Below, piece by piece: positions 1 through 8,011 of a stretch of DNA of 64,000 bases; positions within the stretch are counted from its first letter, which is position 1, and each line of letters starts with the position of its first letter. Origin of the DNA: Lactobacillus sp. YT155. GTDB lineage: Bacteria; Bacillota; Bacilli; Lactobacillales; Lactobacillaceae. Location of the stretch: NCBI RefSeq assembly GCF_030504545.1, contig NZ_JAUKWP010000001.1:1-64000 (forward strand), given 5' to 3'. The position numbers were made by a program, and so were the translations under genes. The notes under the pieces were generated by a model. That model was not told the origin of the DNA, did not search any database, and saw only the letters and a program-made list of their open reading frames with translations.

Positions 1-1688
1 AAATCTGCTCCTAATTCAAAAGTACCACCATTACTGTCATACTTAACCCATTTATTTTCTATAGCACCAATATCTGATGGTAATGCTCTACCAAATGATC
101 TTTGGTCACTTACTGAAGTTAGAACATCAGTCATCTTGTTGTCAGCATCTTTAGCTGGTACAACTGGAATTGATGGAATTACTTGCGCATCTTTTGATGT
201 TCCAGCTTTAATTCCTGAATAGTTAGGAACTAATGCAGGTGCGAACTGTCCAAAGACAGTCACAGGATCAACTGTGTTAGCTGTTCCATTATCGTAACCA
301 ATGTTATTTCCTAAGTCACCTGCTCCAGGAACATTAGTTGTTCTATCAGCAACGTTGTTCTTTTGTGCCGTGTTATTTACAAAGATATTACCTTTATATG
401 CACCAGCAGAATAGTTAAGTCCGTATCCAAATCCACCAATGGCTCCACCATCATATTTTGCTGTATTTCCAACAAAGGTGTTGTTAGTGAAATTAACCAA
501 AGCAGTTTGTTTTGCAGTCAATGCACCATTAGCATATAACTGAATAGCTCCACCACTGTTGACAGATAAGTCACGTCCGTAAGCTTCATTACCAACAAAT
601 GTATTGTTAGCAACATTAATGCCACCAGTAATCGTAGAGTTTGTTTGAATCAACATTGCTCCACCATCATCTGCAGCAATATTCTTATTAAAGGTATTAC
701 CAGAGATATTAATGTTATTACCTTCAACAACATTAAATAAAGCAACAGCTCCACCGTCTGCTAATTTAACATTTCCACCGGTAGCATCTTTTACAGCTGT
801 ATTTCCTTCAAAATAATTATTTGTCATTTCAATGGAAGCTCCAGCTTTAGGTGAGAACATATAAACCGCTCCACCTTCTCCACCGACAGTAGTTCCTAGT
901 GCATCAGTATGATTACCAATAAATCTAGAGTTACTTAGCTTGAAACTACCAAAAGTTGATTTACTTGCAAGAGCTCCACCAGAATATCCTGGTCCAAAAA
1001 CTGAGTTACCTTCAAAAGTCGAATTAGTAATATTAGTATTACCAAAGAAGTAAATTGCAGCACCATCATCATAACTTGAGAAATTGCTGAATTTAGCATT
1101 ATCAACATTCAAAGTTCCAGTATTATCAAGAACAGTAAGTGCTCTAGCATTAGAAAGATTAGCGCTGTCATCAAAGTTGATGTTTTGGAATGTCAATGAA
1201 CCACCAGTAAAAATTCTTAGGTTGAACATTATGAAGTCGCCACCTGGTGTCAACGTTTTGTTTCCACCATCGATTGTAACTTTGGCAGTACTTGTTGTCT
1301 TCAATTCAGTTGTGGCTGGAATTGAAGTTGGGAAGCTGCTTGATAAAGTAATAGTTGTATCAGATGTAGCAGCAGAAACAGCAGCAGCCAATTCTGCTGG
1401 TGTTGATACAGAAATGTTAGCACCAACTAAAGGTGCTTTTTCTTTTTGAGTGTCTTTTTGGATAGCTGGTGCATCCAATAAACCACCATTATCTTTTTGA
1501 TCTACTGATTGATCATCATTATTAGTTGTATCATCAGTAGCACCTGGTGTTTTGTCACCATCAACAACAGTACCTGTCTTAGGTGTTGTGTCATTTAGGA
1601 CTTGATCAGTCGCTAAAACATTTAAAACGGGCGTCAAAGTTCCGACTGTAATTAATCCAGTCAGTAAGATAGACGTTCTTTTTTTCAT
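1..1688 (-). CDS. Secreted beta-helix surface protein (3' end cut by window)
   Basis: Reading frame of 562 codons open to the left edge, so the C-terminus and any cell-wall anchor are missing. The start at 1688 follows a strong GGAGGAGA ribosome site and gives a Sec signal peptide (MKKR, a hydrophobic stretch, cleavage near residue 26). A Thr/Asp-rich low-complexity linker (about residues 30-80) follows. Then comes a long region of irregular repeats of the form NNTFxGN with GGA turns (roughly residues 150-480), typical of right-handed parallel beta-helix adhesins of the polymorphic-outer-membrane or pectate-lyase-like type. The last visible residues (WVKYDSNGGTF) resemble the start of an InlB-B/Flg_new repeat. 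Probably an adhesin or sugar-binding surface protein; ligand unknown. Confidence 0.8.
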   Translation of the reverse strand, partial: MKKRTSILLTGLITVGTLTPVLNVLATDQVLNDTTPKTGTVVDGDKTPGATDDTTNNDDQSVDQKDNGGLLDAPAIQKDTQKEKAPLVGANISVSTPAELAAAVSAATSDTTITLSSSFPTSIPATTELKTTSTAKVTIDGGNKTLTPGGDFIMFNLRIFTGGSLTFQNINFDDSANLSNARALTVLDNTGTLNVDNAKFSNFSSYDDGAAIYFFGNTNITNSTFEGNSVFGPGYSGGALASKSTFGSFKLSNSRFIGNHTDALGTTVGGEGGAVYMFSPKAGASIEMTNNYFEGNTAVKDATGGNVKLADGGAVALFNVVEGNNINISGNTFNKNIAADDGGAMLIQTNSTITGGINVANNTFVGNEAYGRDLSVNSGGAIQLYANGALTAKQTALVNFTNNTFVGNTAKYDGGAIGGFGYGLNYSAGAYKGNIFVNNTAQKNNVADRTTNVPGAGDLGNNIGYDNGTANTVDPVTVFGQFAPALVPNYSGIKAGTSKDAQVIPSIPVVPAKDADNKMTDVLTSVSDQRSFGRALPSDIGAIENKWVKYDSNGGTFELGAD

Positions 1689-1812
1689 ATTCCCCATCTC
1701 CTCCACTGTTTGAGATATTAGTTTTCATAAATATAAAGCATACTTATGTAATTAATTAAACCATGAATTGTCTAGGTTAGTCAATGCTTATAGAAAAATT
1801 AAGTAAATAAAA

Positions 1813-1828
1813 AAGGCCTCTTGGCCTT
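1813..1828 (-). terminator. Terminator after folT
   Basis: The hairpin AAGGCC-TCTT-GGCCTT directly abuts the folT stop and is followed on the minus strand by a run of T. It ends the riboswitch-folT transcript. Confidence 0.8.
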
Positions 1829-2377
1829 CTATTTAATTCGATTAAACTTTGAACGATCAACCCATCCAAGTACTAACCACAAAAGAATTGTTTGAATCGG
1901 AATGGTAATCAATTCTTTTGGCAATCGGATGAAGAACATCTTTATAAACAGATCAGGAATTTTACTAAGATCAGACGATCCCATCATACTAATCCAGAGA
2001 GTTGTAAAGAACATATTAATAATTACTACTATTAAAACAACTACTAACAACATTCTCCAGAACGTAATCTTTTTTTGATATAAGATTAACCCATAAATCA
2101 TCCCAGCAATTCCTGCGGATAAAGTGAATCCCCAGAAGAATCCCATTGGATCTGGGAAAATAGTATTGGCAATGATATCTGATAATACGGCAGCAATAAA
2201 TGCTTTAAACGGTCCAAAGTAATAACCAATCAAAGCAGTTGCTATCGAACCGAACCCTACCTTTACTACATTGTTACCTAGAGTCAACTTATTCAAAATA
2301 ATCTGTAATGCAATTAATACTGCAAGCCACGTCAATTCTCTAACGTGAAAAGAATTTGTTTTTGCAACATTTTTCAT
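1829..2377 (-). CDS. folT: Folate-type ECF transporter substrate-binding (S) component
   Basis: 182-residue integral membrane protein with about six hydrophobic segments, the size and pattern of ECF S components. The sequence (VRELTWLAVLIALQ near the N-terminus, then GFGSIATALIGYYFGP) fits the folate family. S components capture the vitamin and dock with the shared EcfAAT energising module, which is not in this window. I chose ATG 2377, which has a GGAGGTGTCC ribosome site. A frame extension up to 2446 exists but runs through the riboswitch RNA, so it is unlikely to be translated. The upstream THF riboswitch strongly supports folate as the substrate. Confidence 0.88.
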   Translation of the reverse strand: MKNVAKTNSFHVRELTWLAVLIALQIILNKLTLGNNVVKVGFGSIATALIGYYFGPFKAFIAAVLSDIIANTIFPDPMGFFWGFTLSAGIAGMIYGLILYQKKITFWRMLLVVVLIVVIINMFFTTLWISMMGSSDLSKIPDLFIKMFFIRLPKELITIPIQTILLWLVLGWVDRSKFNRIK

Positions 2378-2411
2378 TACGGACACCTCCTTTTCAGAGC
2401 TGCCACCAAAA

Positions 2412-2506
2412 AAAGTGGCGAATGCGGAAATAAAATCGCGAGCCAACTCTTCGTCCGATGTTCACATTCCGTTCCATCAGCACTTGACGCTTTATTTCCT
2501 ACTCCA
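2412..2506 (-). promoter_or_regulatory. Tetrahydrofolate (THF) riboswitch upstream of folT
   Basis: On the minus strand the RNA begins GGAGUAG, continues with the conserved GCGUCAAGUG, then a stem-loop carrying GGAAUGU, then ACGAAGAGUUGGCUCGCG, and closes with UUUCCGCAUUCGCC. This is the conserved order and spacing of the folT/folE THF riboswitch of Firmicutes. A small hairpin (GCCAC-loop-GTGGC, 2404-2418) lies just before the folT ribosome site, so translation control is likely. Folate derivatives would reduce folT expression. Confidence 0.9.
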
Positions 2507-2554
2507 TTATTTTAAAACTACTTCATGTTAACACAAAAACACGGGTAATTTATC

Positions 2555-2803
2555 TTATTCTTCTCTAAAATCGTGATCATAATCGTCGTTTTGATTACGA
2601 CGGTTATCACTATATACTTCTTGACGTTTTCTTCTTGGCCATAAAAAAGCTAATAGTGGTAACACAATCAAGAAGAACCACCAGAAACGGAAGAAAAAGC
2701 TAATCAGAAATACTACTAGTAAGATTGGAAAAACAATTCCAGCAACATTTCTAAAAAATGTAAATGTCAAGAATGTTAAAAACAGAAACAATAAAAAGCC
2801 CAT
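2555..2803 (-). CDS. Small hydrophobic membrane protein, function unknown
   Basis: 82 residues with a good AAGGAG ribosome site 6 bases before the ATG. About residues 1-55 are almost wholly hydrophobic and rich in Phe and Leu, forming two closely spaced membrane segments. A basic stop-transfer patch (RRKRQ) and an acidic, Asn/Asp-rich soluble tail follow. No family recognised. It stands alone between the thioesterase and the folT riboswitch. Confidence 0.65.
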   Translation of the reverse strand: MGFLLFLFLTFLTFTFFRNVAGIVFPILLVVFLISFFFRFWWFFLIVLPLLAFLWPRRKRQEVYSDNRRNQNDDYDHDFREE

Positions 2804-2865
2804 TAATTTTCTCCTTACATGAATTGAGCATATTGTACTACTTCAAATAGTTTTTTAAAACAAAA

Positions 2866-2889
2866 ATAACTTGGCTATTGCCAAGTTAT
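2866..2889 (-). terminator. Terminator overlapping thioesterase stop
   Basis: The 10-bp stem ATAACTTGGC / GCCAAGTTAT is followed by a T run on the minus strand. The 5' arm is formed by the last codons of the thioesterase gene. It closes the long dnaX-side gene string at the thioesterase. Confidence 0.8.
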
Positions 2890-3609
2890 CTTTAAGTCTG
2901 CATTTCGGTTTTCTTCTGTTTGAATTCGATGATATGTCGTTAACTCCTCACCATCTTCAATTTTGACAAATGATTCCGGTGTATCACCGTAAACCAATTC
3001 ATTTTCATATTTAATATCAACGGTCTTAATTTGATGTTGGCTCAAGAATTCAATATCTAAGTTATCTAAAGCCCAGTCAAAGTAATAAGCATTGTTCACA
3101 TGTTGATTAATATCGATATTGTAGTAGCCTATATGAATTTCACGTCGATTATCTGTAAAGTCAGTCTTCTTAACTCGAGGGAATTTTTCCATTCCTTTTA
3201 ATTCAACTGATCCCAATGGTTCAACAACATCAGCAGTAACCTTAATCACTGAACGTTCTTTTAGATCAATCAGTACCCAAATTGAATTAATTCTTACTAA
3301 TTCATTGCCGGCTTCATCTTCAATCCAAAAATCACGATAACAGAAGAACTTATTGTAACTTTTTGCTTGAGTGAAGATTTCAACTTCTTCATTCACTTTT
3401 GGCATTCTGGTGACTTCAATATGATATTGAGTTACCACCCAACCTAATCCTCTCTCAGCCATACTGTTTCCATCCAACTTCAACGAATTAAGTTGATTCT
3501 CAGAAACTAGTAATCCTAAATTCAAAACTGATGATAGACTCATTTCACCGTTCTTATTGGTGAAGAAGAATGGTACTTTATGTTTTTCAGAATAGATGCT
3601 TGCTGTCAT
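2875..3609 (-). CDS. Acyl-ACP thioesterase
   Basis: 244-residue double-hotdog protein of the FatA/FatB-like family. It releases fatty acids from acyl carrier protein in the cytoplasm. The second hotdog carries the diagnostic NIDINQHVNNAYYFDW segment (near residues 165-180), matching the Asn/His catalytic region of plant and lactobacillar thioesterases. The start has AAGGAG at good spacing. It follows rsmI by 9 bases and ends at a terminator, so it is the last gene of that operon. Chain-length preference cannot be read from the sequence. Confidence 0.88.
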   Translation of the reverse strand: MTASIYSEKHKVPFFFTNKNGEMSLSSVLNLGLLVSENQLNSLKLDGNSMAERGLGWVVTQYHIEVTRMPKVNEEVEIFTQAKSYNKFFCYRDFWIEDEAGNELVRINSIWVLIDLKERSVIKVTADVVEPLGSVELKGMEKFPRVKKTDFTDNRREIHIGYYNIDINQHVNNAYYFDWALDNLDIEFLSQHQIKTVDIKYENELVYGDTPESFVKIEDGEELTTYHRIQTEENRNADLKITWQ

Positions 3610-3618
3610 AATAACTCC

Positions 3619-4476
3619 TTATAATTCATGGTAAATGTCGTAAACTTTGTTCTTTGGCTGATTGATTAATGTAGATACTTCTTTAATCGCATCCTTAGGT
3701 TTTTGTCCTTGATTGACTAATGCTTGAACTTTAGCAGCAATTTCTTGATCTGACAAGTCGAGTTCTGCTTCAACCTTACCCGCAATCAAAATCACAAATT
3801 CGCCTTTAGGTTCATGTTCAACGAAATAATCACTTACTTCTTCGATTGTCCCTCTGACAAATGATTCATGAATTTTGGTCAACTCACGAGCTGCTACAAC
3901 TTCACGATTAGAATCCAATATTTCTTTTAAGTCGTTCAAAGTCTTCACAACTCGAAATGGCGATTCATAGATAATTGATGTTTCTTGCCGATTAGTCAAA
4001 TCTAGTAATTCAGCTTGTCGTTGTTTTCCTTTACGAGTTAAAAAGCCATAGAAGTAAAACGGTTGCGGTTCTAAACCAGAGGCAATTAAGGCTGTAGTTG
4101 AAGCACTAGCGCCCGGTAATGCTACAACTGAAATATTCTCTTCAATCGCTGCTTGTACCAGTTCCTTGCCGGGATCAGAAATACTTGGCGTTCCAGCATC
4201 AGACACTTGAGCAATATCCATCCCGGTTTTTAATTTCTCAATTAATTCAGGAATTTTTTGGGCCTTATTATGTTCGTGAAAACTTGTTTGTTGCGTAGTT
4301 ATTTCAAAATGATTGAGTAACTTCTTAGTATTACGAGTATCCTCAGCTGCAATTAAATCAACTTCTTGCAATTGTTTCACTGCTCGAAAGGTCATGTCTT
4401 CTAAGTTACCAATTGGTGTTGGAACTAAAAAAAGAGACCCAAATGAATTATCATGAAAACTCTTTTGTTCATTCAT
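3619..4476 (-). CDS. rsmI: 16S rRNA (cytidine1402-2'-O)-methyltransferase
   Basis: 285 residues, usual length. The N-terminal tetrapyrrole-methylase fold has VPTPIGNLEDMTFRA (about residues 18-32), the RsmI signature, and DAGTPSISDPG near residues 95-105. It 2'-O-methylates C1402 in the 16S decoding centre, using SAM. It lies directly after yabA (10-base gap), the standard Firmicutes order. Confidence 0.96.
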   Translation of the reverse strand: MNEQKSFHDNSFGSLFLVPTPIGNLEDMTFRAVKQLQEVDLIAAEDTRNTKKLLNHFEITTQQTSFHEHNKAQKIPELIEKLKTGMDIAQVSDAGTPSISDPGKELVQAAIEENISVVALPGASASTTALIASGLEPQPFYFYGFLTRKGKQRQAELLDLTNRQETSIIYESPFRVVKTLNDLKEILDSNREVVAARELTKIHESFVRGTIEEVSDYFVEHEPKGEFVILIAGKVEAELDLSDQEIAAKVQALVNQGQKPKDAIKEVSTLINQPKNKVYDIYHEL

Positions 4477-4486
4477 TCGTTGTCCC

Positions 4487-4822
4487 TCACTTTACTTTGC
4501 TATTATCCTTAGTTCGATAGATGATTTCCAAGCAAAAAGCACATTCCTCATCATCCTTTCGACGTGCACCATACATTGGTTGGCAGACGTGATAGCCCTT
4601 CTCATAGAGCTTCTCTAAGTTTTGATGAGCTTTGGAAAAATCACTTAGACTTTCATCTTTATTATTAAATTTTTCGCGAAGATTTTCGTTTTCAATCTTT
4701 AGCTCCGCATTTTCAACCAAAATCTTAGAAATCTCTTTTTGCATTTCTTTCATTCGTTCACTTAATTCACTGCTTTGTTTTACCAACTGTTCAAAATCTA
4801 GAAAATAATCTTTTTGTGTCAT
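4487..4822 (-). CDS. yabA: DNA replication initiation control protein YabA
   Basis: 111 residues: an N-terminal coiled coil (about residues 8-60, heptads rich in Glu, Leu and Lys) and a C-terminal zinc-binding part with HVC near residue 78 and CAFC near residue 95. In Bacillus, YabA bridges DnaA and DnaN to limit re-initiation. Its place between holB and rsmI is conserved in Firmicutes. Confidence 0.93.
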   Translation of the reverse strand: MTQKDYFLDFEQLVKQSSELSERMKEMQKEISKILVENAELKIENENLREKFNNKDESLSDFSKAHQNLEKLYEKGYHVCQPMYGARRKDDEECAFCLEIIYRTKDNSKVK

Positions 4823-4841
4823 AGAATTTTCCCTTTTTTAT

Positions 4842-5774
4842 TTAGTCCAAAGTCAATGATTCTAAACATGCTTGAAAACTGACATTGCTCTTCCATTTTT
4901 GCACTGTACCAAGATAACTGTCGATTTGTTGTGTTAACTTAGGTACGGTGAGGTTAGGATTCACATCAGTTCCTAAAATGACTTGTTTTTTTAAATCATA
5001 TTTAAATGATAGCTCATCACTGAATAGTTTTTCAACAATACTCCAAAATAATTCTTGTTTTTCTCGGCTATCAACTAGATTTTTGATTTTACTTTGTACG
5101 TCAATAAAGGCGATTGCGTCATTATTTTCGTATTTTTTGAACCAATTAATTGTCACTTCCAAGAAGTGTGAAAATTCCTCATCAGACATTTCTTGAACAT
5201 TTTTTAATTCCGTCGTCGCTTGGGCAATTGCCATGTTCTTTTCCGAAAAGCCTTGTTGACTCAATTCGGTTGCCAAACTGTTTTGATCATCAGTCGACAA
5301 CGTAAAGGACTGAACACGTGATAAAATCGTTGGCAAAATTTGATTCTTAGAATCAGTCAACAAAATAATCAATACTTGTCCCTCAGGCTCTTCAATAAAC
5401 TTCAATAAATTATTAGCAGCTTGAGCAGTTAACTTTTGAGCATCATTAATAATGAGAACTTTGACATCCCCTTGAGTTGTCGAAGTTGACATGGCTTTTT
5501 TGTAATCTTTGACCTCATCGACACCGATACTTCTTTTATCGTTTTTGATTTCCAAAACATCAGGATTATCATTCAAATCAATCGTTTGGCAGACACTACA
5601 TTCTAGACAAGGTAAATTGTCATGTAAATTCGGACAAAATTGTGATTTCACCAAAAATAACGCCAATTCATGGCGTTGTTTATAGTTACCACCCTCAAAC
5701 AAATAAGCATGGTTGAGGCGGTTTGAATTCAAAATTTGTTGAAACTCTTGCACAATTTTTGTATCTAATGACAT
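4842..5774 (-). CDS. holB: DNA polymerase III delta' subunit
   Basis: 310 residues from ATG 5774 (AAAGGA ribosome site, reading MSLDTKIV); a longer in-frame start at 5870 would run into darA and is rejected. AAA+ clamp-loader fold with a zinc-binding Cys set (CPN, CLECSVC near residues 60-75), RSIGVDEV, and the SRVQSF sensor/arginine-finger region. It works with DnaX and delta in loading the beta clamp. The usual order tmk-darA-holB-yabA holds here. Confidence 0.93.
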   Translation of the reverse strand: MSLDTKIVQEFQQILNSNRLNHAYLFEGGNYKQRHELALFLVKSQFCPNLHDNLPCLECSVCQTIDLNDNPDVLEIKNDKRSIGVDEVKDYKKAMSTSTTQGDVKVLIINDAQKLTAQAANNLLKFIEEPEGQVLIILLTDSKNQILPTILSRVQSFTLSTDDQNSLATELSQQGFSEKNMAIAQATTELKNVQEMSDEEFSHFLEVTINWFKKYENNDAIAFIDVQSKIKNLVDSREKQELFWSIVEKLFSDELSFKYDLKKQVILGTDVNPNLTVPKLTQQIDSYLGTVQKWKSNVSFQACLESLTLD

Positions 5775-5784
5775 TAGTTTTCCT

Positions 5785-6108
5785 TTAGAATCTGTGGAAA
5801 CCTTCAACAGGAAGGATGAACACAGTTGCTCCTCCAACTTGGACTTCAATTGGAGCTTGAATAGCTGCATCAGCAGTCATACTGATTGGTGGAGTCATGA
5901 ATTCTTGTCTAGCATGTGAAGTTTCTTTAATAATATCTAACACATCTTGGACTTTTTCATTTTCAACACCAATTAGAAAAGTTGTATTTCCTGCTCTTAA
6001 AAAACCACCGGTTGATGACAATTTTGTAGCACGCACATCAGCGTTAGTGAAAGCATCCCCCAATTCAGCACTATCTTTGTCTTGAATAATTGCAACGATC
6101 ATTTTCAT
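5785..6108 (-). CDS. darA: Cyclic-di-AMP receptor, PII-like (DarA/PstA)
   Basis: 107 residues, PII-like fold. The start MKMIVAIIQDKD and the loop SSTGGFLRAGNTTFLIG (residues 32-48) are the family hallmarks; this loop region contacts c-di-AMP. DarA is a soluble trimer that binds c-di-AMP, with incompletely known outputs. It lies between tmk and holB as in Bacillus and Listeria. A Kup-type potassium transporter, a family known to answer to c-di-AMP, is also in this window (26.0 kb). Confidence 0.93.
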   Translation of the reverse strand: MKMIVAIIQDKDSAELGDAFTNADVRATKLSSTGGFLRAGNTTFLIGVENEKVQDVLDIIKETSHARQEFMTPPISMTADAAIQAPIEVQVGGATVFILPVEGFHRF

Positions 6109-6120
6109 GATATCGTCCTC

Positions 6121-6762
6121 CTAGTTAAAAAGATTTGGAAATTTGGTTATGATTAATTCTAATACATCTTGAGCAACTTGTAATGTATCTTGATTGGCAT
6201 TAATTACTTGAATCCGATCAGGACTTTGCTCTTGAAGTTTCATGTAAGTATCACGAACTCGTTGATGAAACTCAATTTTTTCTTTCTCTAAACGATCTTC
6301 AGTGCCAGAACGATTTGATTTAATTCGATCTAATCCCACTTCAGAAGGGACATCAAAATAAACTGTTAATTCTGGCATAGTTCCTTCAATCGCAAAATCA
6401 TTGATACTGGTAACTGCGTCAACACCAATTTGACGTCCACCACCTTGATAAGCGATTGAAGAATCAACAAATCGATCACTGATAACAATTTTATCTGCTT
6501 CAAGATTTGGCAAAATAATGTCGATTAAATGCTGACGACGCTGAGCAGCATATAATAACGCTTCGGTACGGTCATCCATTTCTAAGTTCTTAACATCTAA
6601 AATCAAATCGCGAATTTTCTCAGCAATTGGTGAGCCACCCGGTTCACGTGTTGCTACAATTTCTTTCTTTGCTCTCTTTTGAAGTTCCGGTAGAACCGCA
6701 TTCAATGCTGTAGTTTTTCCAGCTCCATCAGGACCTTCAAACGAAATAAAAACCCCACTCAT
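6121..6762 (-). CDS. tmk: Thymidylate kinase
   Basis: 213 residues. P-loop FEGPDGAGKTT at residues 8-18, the REPGG motif near 41 and the DRFVDSSIAYQGGGR segment near 95-109 are the standard dTMP kinase motifs. It phosphorylates dTMP to dTDP. First gene of a run tmk-darA-holB-yabA-rsmI-thioesterase after the terminator at 6801-6834. Confidence 0.97.
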   Translation of the reverse strand: MSGVFISFEGPDGAGKTTALNAVLPELQKRAKKEIVATREPGGSPIAEKIRDLILDVKNLEMDDRTEALLYAAQRRQHLIDIILPNLEADKIVISDRFVDSSIAYQGGGRQIGVDAVTSINDFAIEGTMPELTVYFDVPSEVGLDRIKSNRSGTEDRLEKEKIEFHQRVRDTYMKLQEQSPDRIQVINANQDTLQVAQDVLELIITKFPNLFN

Positions 6763-6800
6763 AAAATAATACCTCTTTCATATACTTACCATTTTACTTT

Positions 6801-6834
6801 AAAAAGGATATGTATTAAATACATATCCTTTAAA
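6801..6834 (-). terminator. Terminator between yaaL and tmk
   Basis: The 11-bp stem AAGGATATGTA / TACATATCCTT is followed by T residues on the minus strand. It splits the dnaX-ybaB-recR-yaaL unit from the tmk unit. Confidence 0.85.
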
Positions 6835-6861
6835 ATCTTTTTTATTTAATTTCTTGAGAAC

Positions 6862-7080
6862 TTACTGAATATTTGCTTTTACTTTTTGTAAGCGAGCTTG
6901 TCGATATAAGAAACGATATTTAGCTTCCTGTGTTTTCAAATCTACCAACGATTCCTGAGAAATATCGACAGCATGGTCTTGAATTGCATGGAGGTTATTA
7001 AGTCTTGCTTGTACTTTATTAATATCAGCAAGTAAGCGACTGTCTTCTTGTTGTTTATAATCTTTCTTCTTTCCAAACAT
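6862..7080 (-). CDS. yaaL: YaaL-like small protein (DUF2508)
   Basis: 72-residue, charged, mostly helical protein starting MFGKKKDYKQQ. Length, composition and position directly after recR match the DUF2508/YaaL family of Firmicutes, whose function is unknown. The gap to recR is 2 bases, so it is translated with it. Confidence 0.85.
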   Translation of the reverse strand: MFGKKKDYKQQEDSRLLADINKVQARLNNLHAIQDHAVDISQESLVDLKTQEAKYRFLYRQARLQKVKANIQ

Positions 7081-7082
7081 CC

Positions 7083-7682
7083 CTATAACTCCCTTCGTCC
7101 TGAAACGGCTCTTTGTAATGTCATTTCATCAGCATATTCAATATCTGCACCAACCGACAATCCGTGTGCCAATCGTGTCACTTTGATTCCTGCCGGTTTG
7201 ATTAGTTTTGAAAGATACATAGCTGTTGATTCGCCATCTGGAGTTGCGTTAGTAGCAATGATAACTTCGTTGACTTGCGAATTATCTTTCAAACGATTTA
7301 ATAGTTGTTTGATATTTAACTCATCTGGTCCGATACCATCAATTGGTGACATTACTCCACCTAAAACATGGTACAACCCATCATAAGTGTTCATCTCATC
7401 GAAGACCATGATATCTCTTACCTGTTCAACCACTAGAATGGTGGATTGATCACGACTCTTGTCTTTACAGATATCACAAATATCGTCTTCGGTAATATTT
7501 CCGCAAATTGAACAAAACTTGAGCTTGCTCTTAGTATCTTGCAAAGCTGCTGCAAAGTCATCTACGGTTTCTTTATCCATATTTAATGTGTAAAAAGCTA
7601 AACGAGTAGCAGTTTTTTTACCAATTCCCGGTAACTTCATAAAACTGTCAATCAATTTAGCAATTGGTGTTGGATATTGCAT
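7083..7682 (-). CDS. recR: Recombination mediator RecR
   Basis: 199 residues. N-terminal helix-hairpin-helix with [14 protein letters not shown] (residues 17-30), a four-Cys zinc finger (CSIC ... CDIC, residues 57-72) and a TOPRIM domain (ILVVEQVRD). RecR joins RecF and RecO in loading RecA at single-strand gaps. The start is separated from the ybaB stop by 2 bases. Confidence 0.97.
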   Translation of the reverse strand: MQYPTPIAKLIDSFMKLPGIGKKTATRLAFYTLNMDKETVDDFAAALQDTKSKLKFCSICGNITEDDICDICKDKSRDQSTILVVEQVRDIMVFDEMNTYDGLYHVLGGVMSPIDGIGPDELNIKQLLNRLKDNSQVNEVIIATNATPDGESTAMYLSKLIKPAGIKVTRLAHGLSVGADIEYADEMTLQRAVSGRREL

Positions 7683-7684
7683 AA

Positions 7685-7999
7685 TTATAGTCCTTTAGTG
7701 TATTTTCCTAGTTTTTCTTCGGTGGTTTTAGCAATTTGTTGTTCACCATCGTTAATTGCCATGATTAATAAATCTTGAAGCATATCTGGATCTTCTGGAT
7801 CAATAACTTTTGGATCAATTTGTAAGTCAGTTACTTCATGTTTTCCATTAATACTTACTTTGACTAAATCATCGGAAGCAACGCCAGTGAAAATTTGAGC
7901 GTCAATTTCGTTTTGAGCTTCAGTCATTTGTTTTTGCATTTGTTGAGCTTGCTTCATCATTTGTTGCATGTTACCAGGTATTCCGGGCATTTTTTTCAT
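7685..7999 (-). CDS. Nucleoid-associated protein YbaB/EbfC
   Basis: 104 residues, with a Met/Gln-rich N-terminal helix ([15 protein letters not shown]) followed by the compact alpha/beta domain of the YbaB/EbfC family. It binds DNA as a dimer. It lies between dnaX and recR, the most conserved context of the family. Confidence 0.95.
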   Translation of the reverse strand: MKKMPGIPGNMQQMMKQAQQMQKQMTEAQNEIDAQIFTGVASDDLVKVSINGKHEVTDLQIDPKVIDPEDPDMLQDLLIMAINDGEQQIAKTTEEKLGKYTKGL

Positions 8000-8011
8000 T
8001 ATATATTTCTC

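Noticed and set aside
2378-2446. 23-codon N-terminal extension of the folate transporter
   Set aside because: It would run through the THF riboswitch and over the ribosome site of the ATG at 2377.
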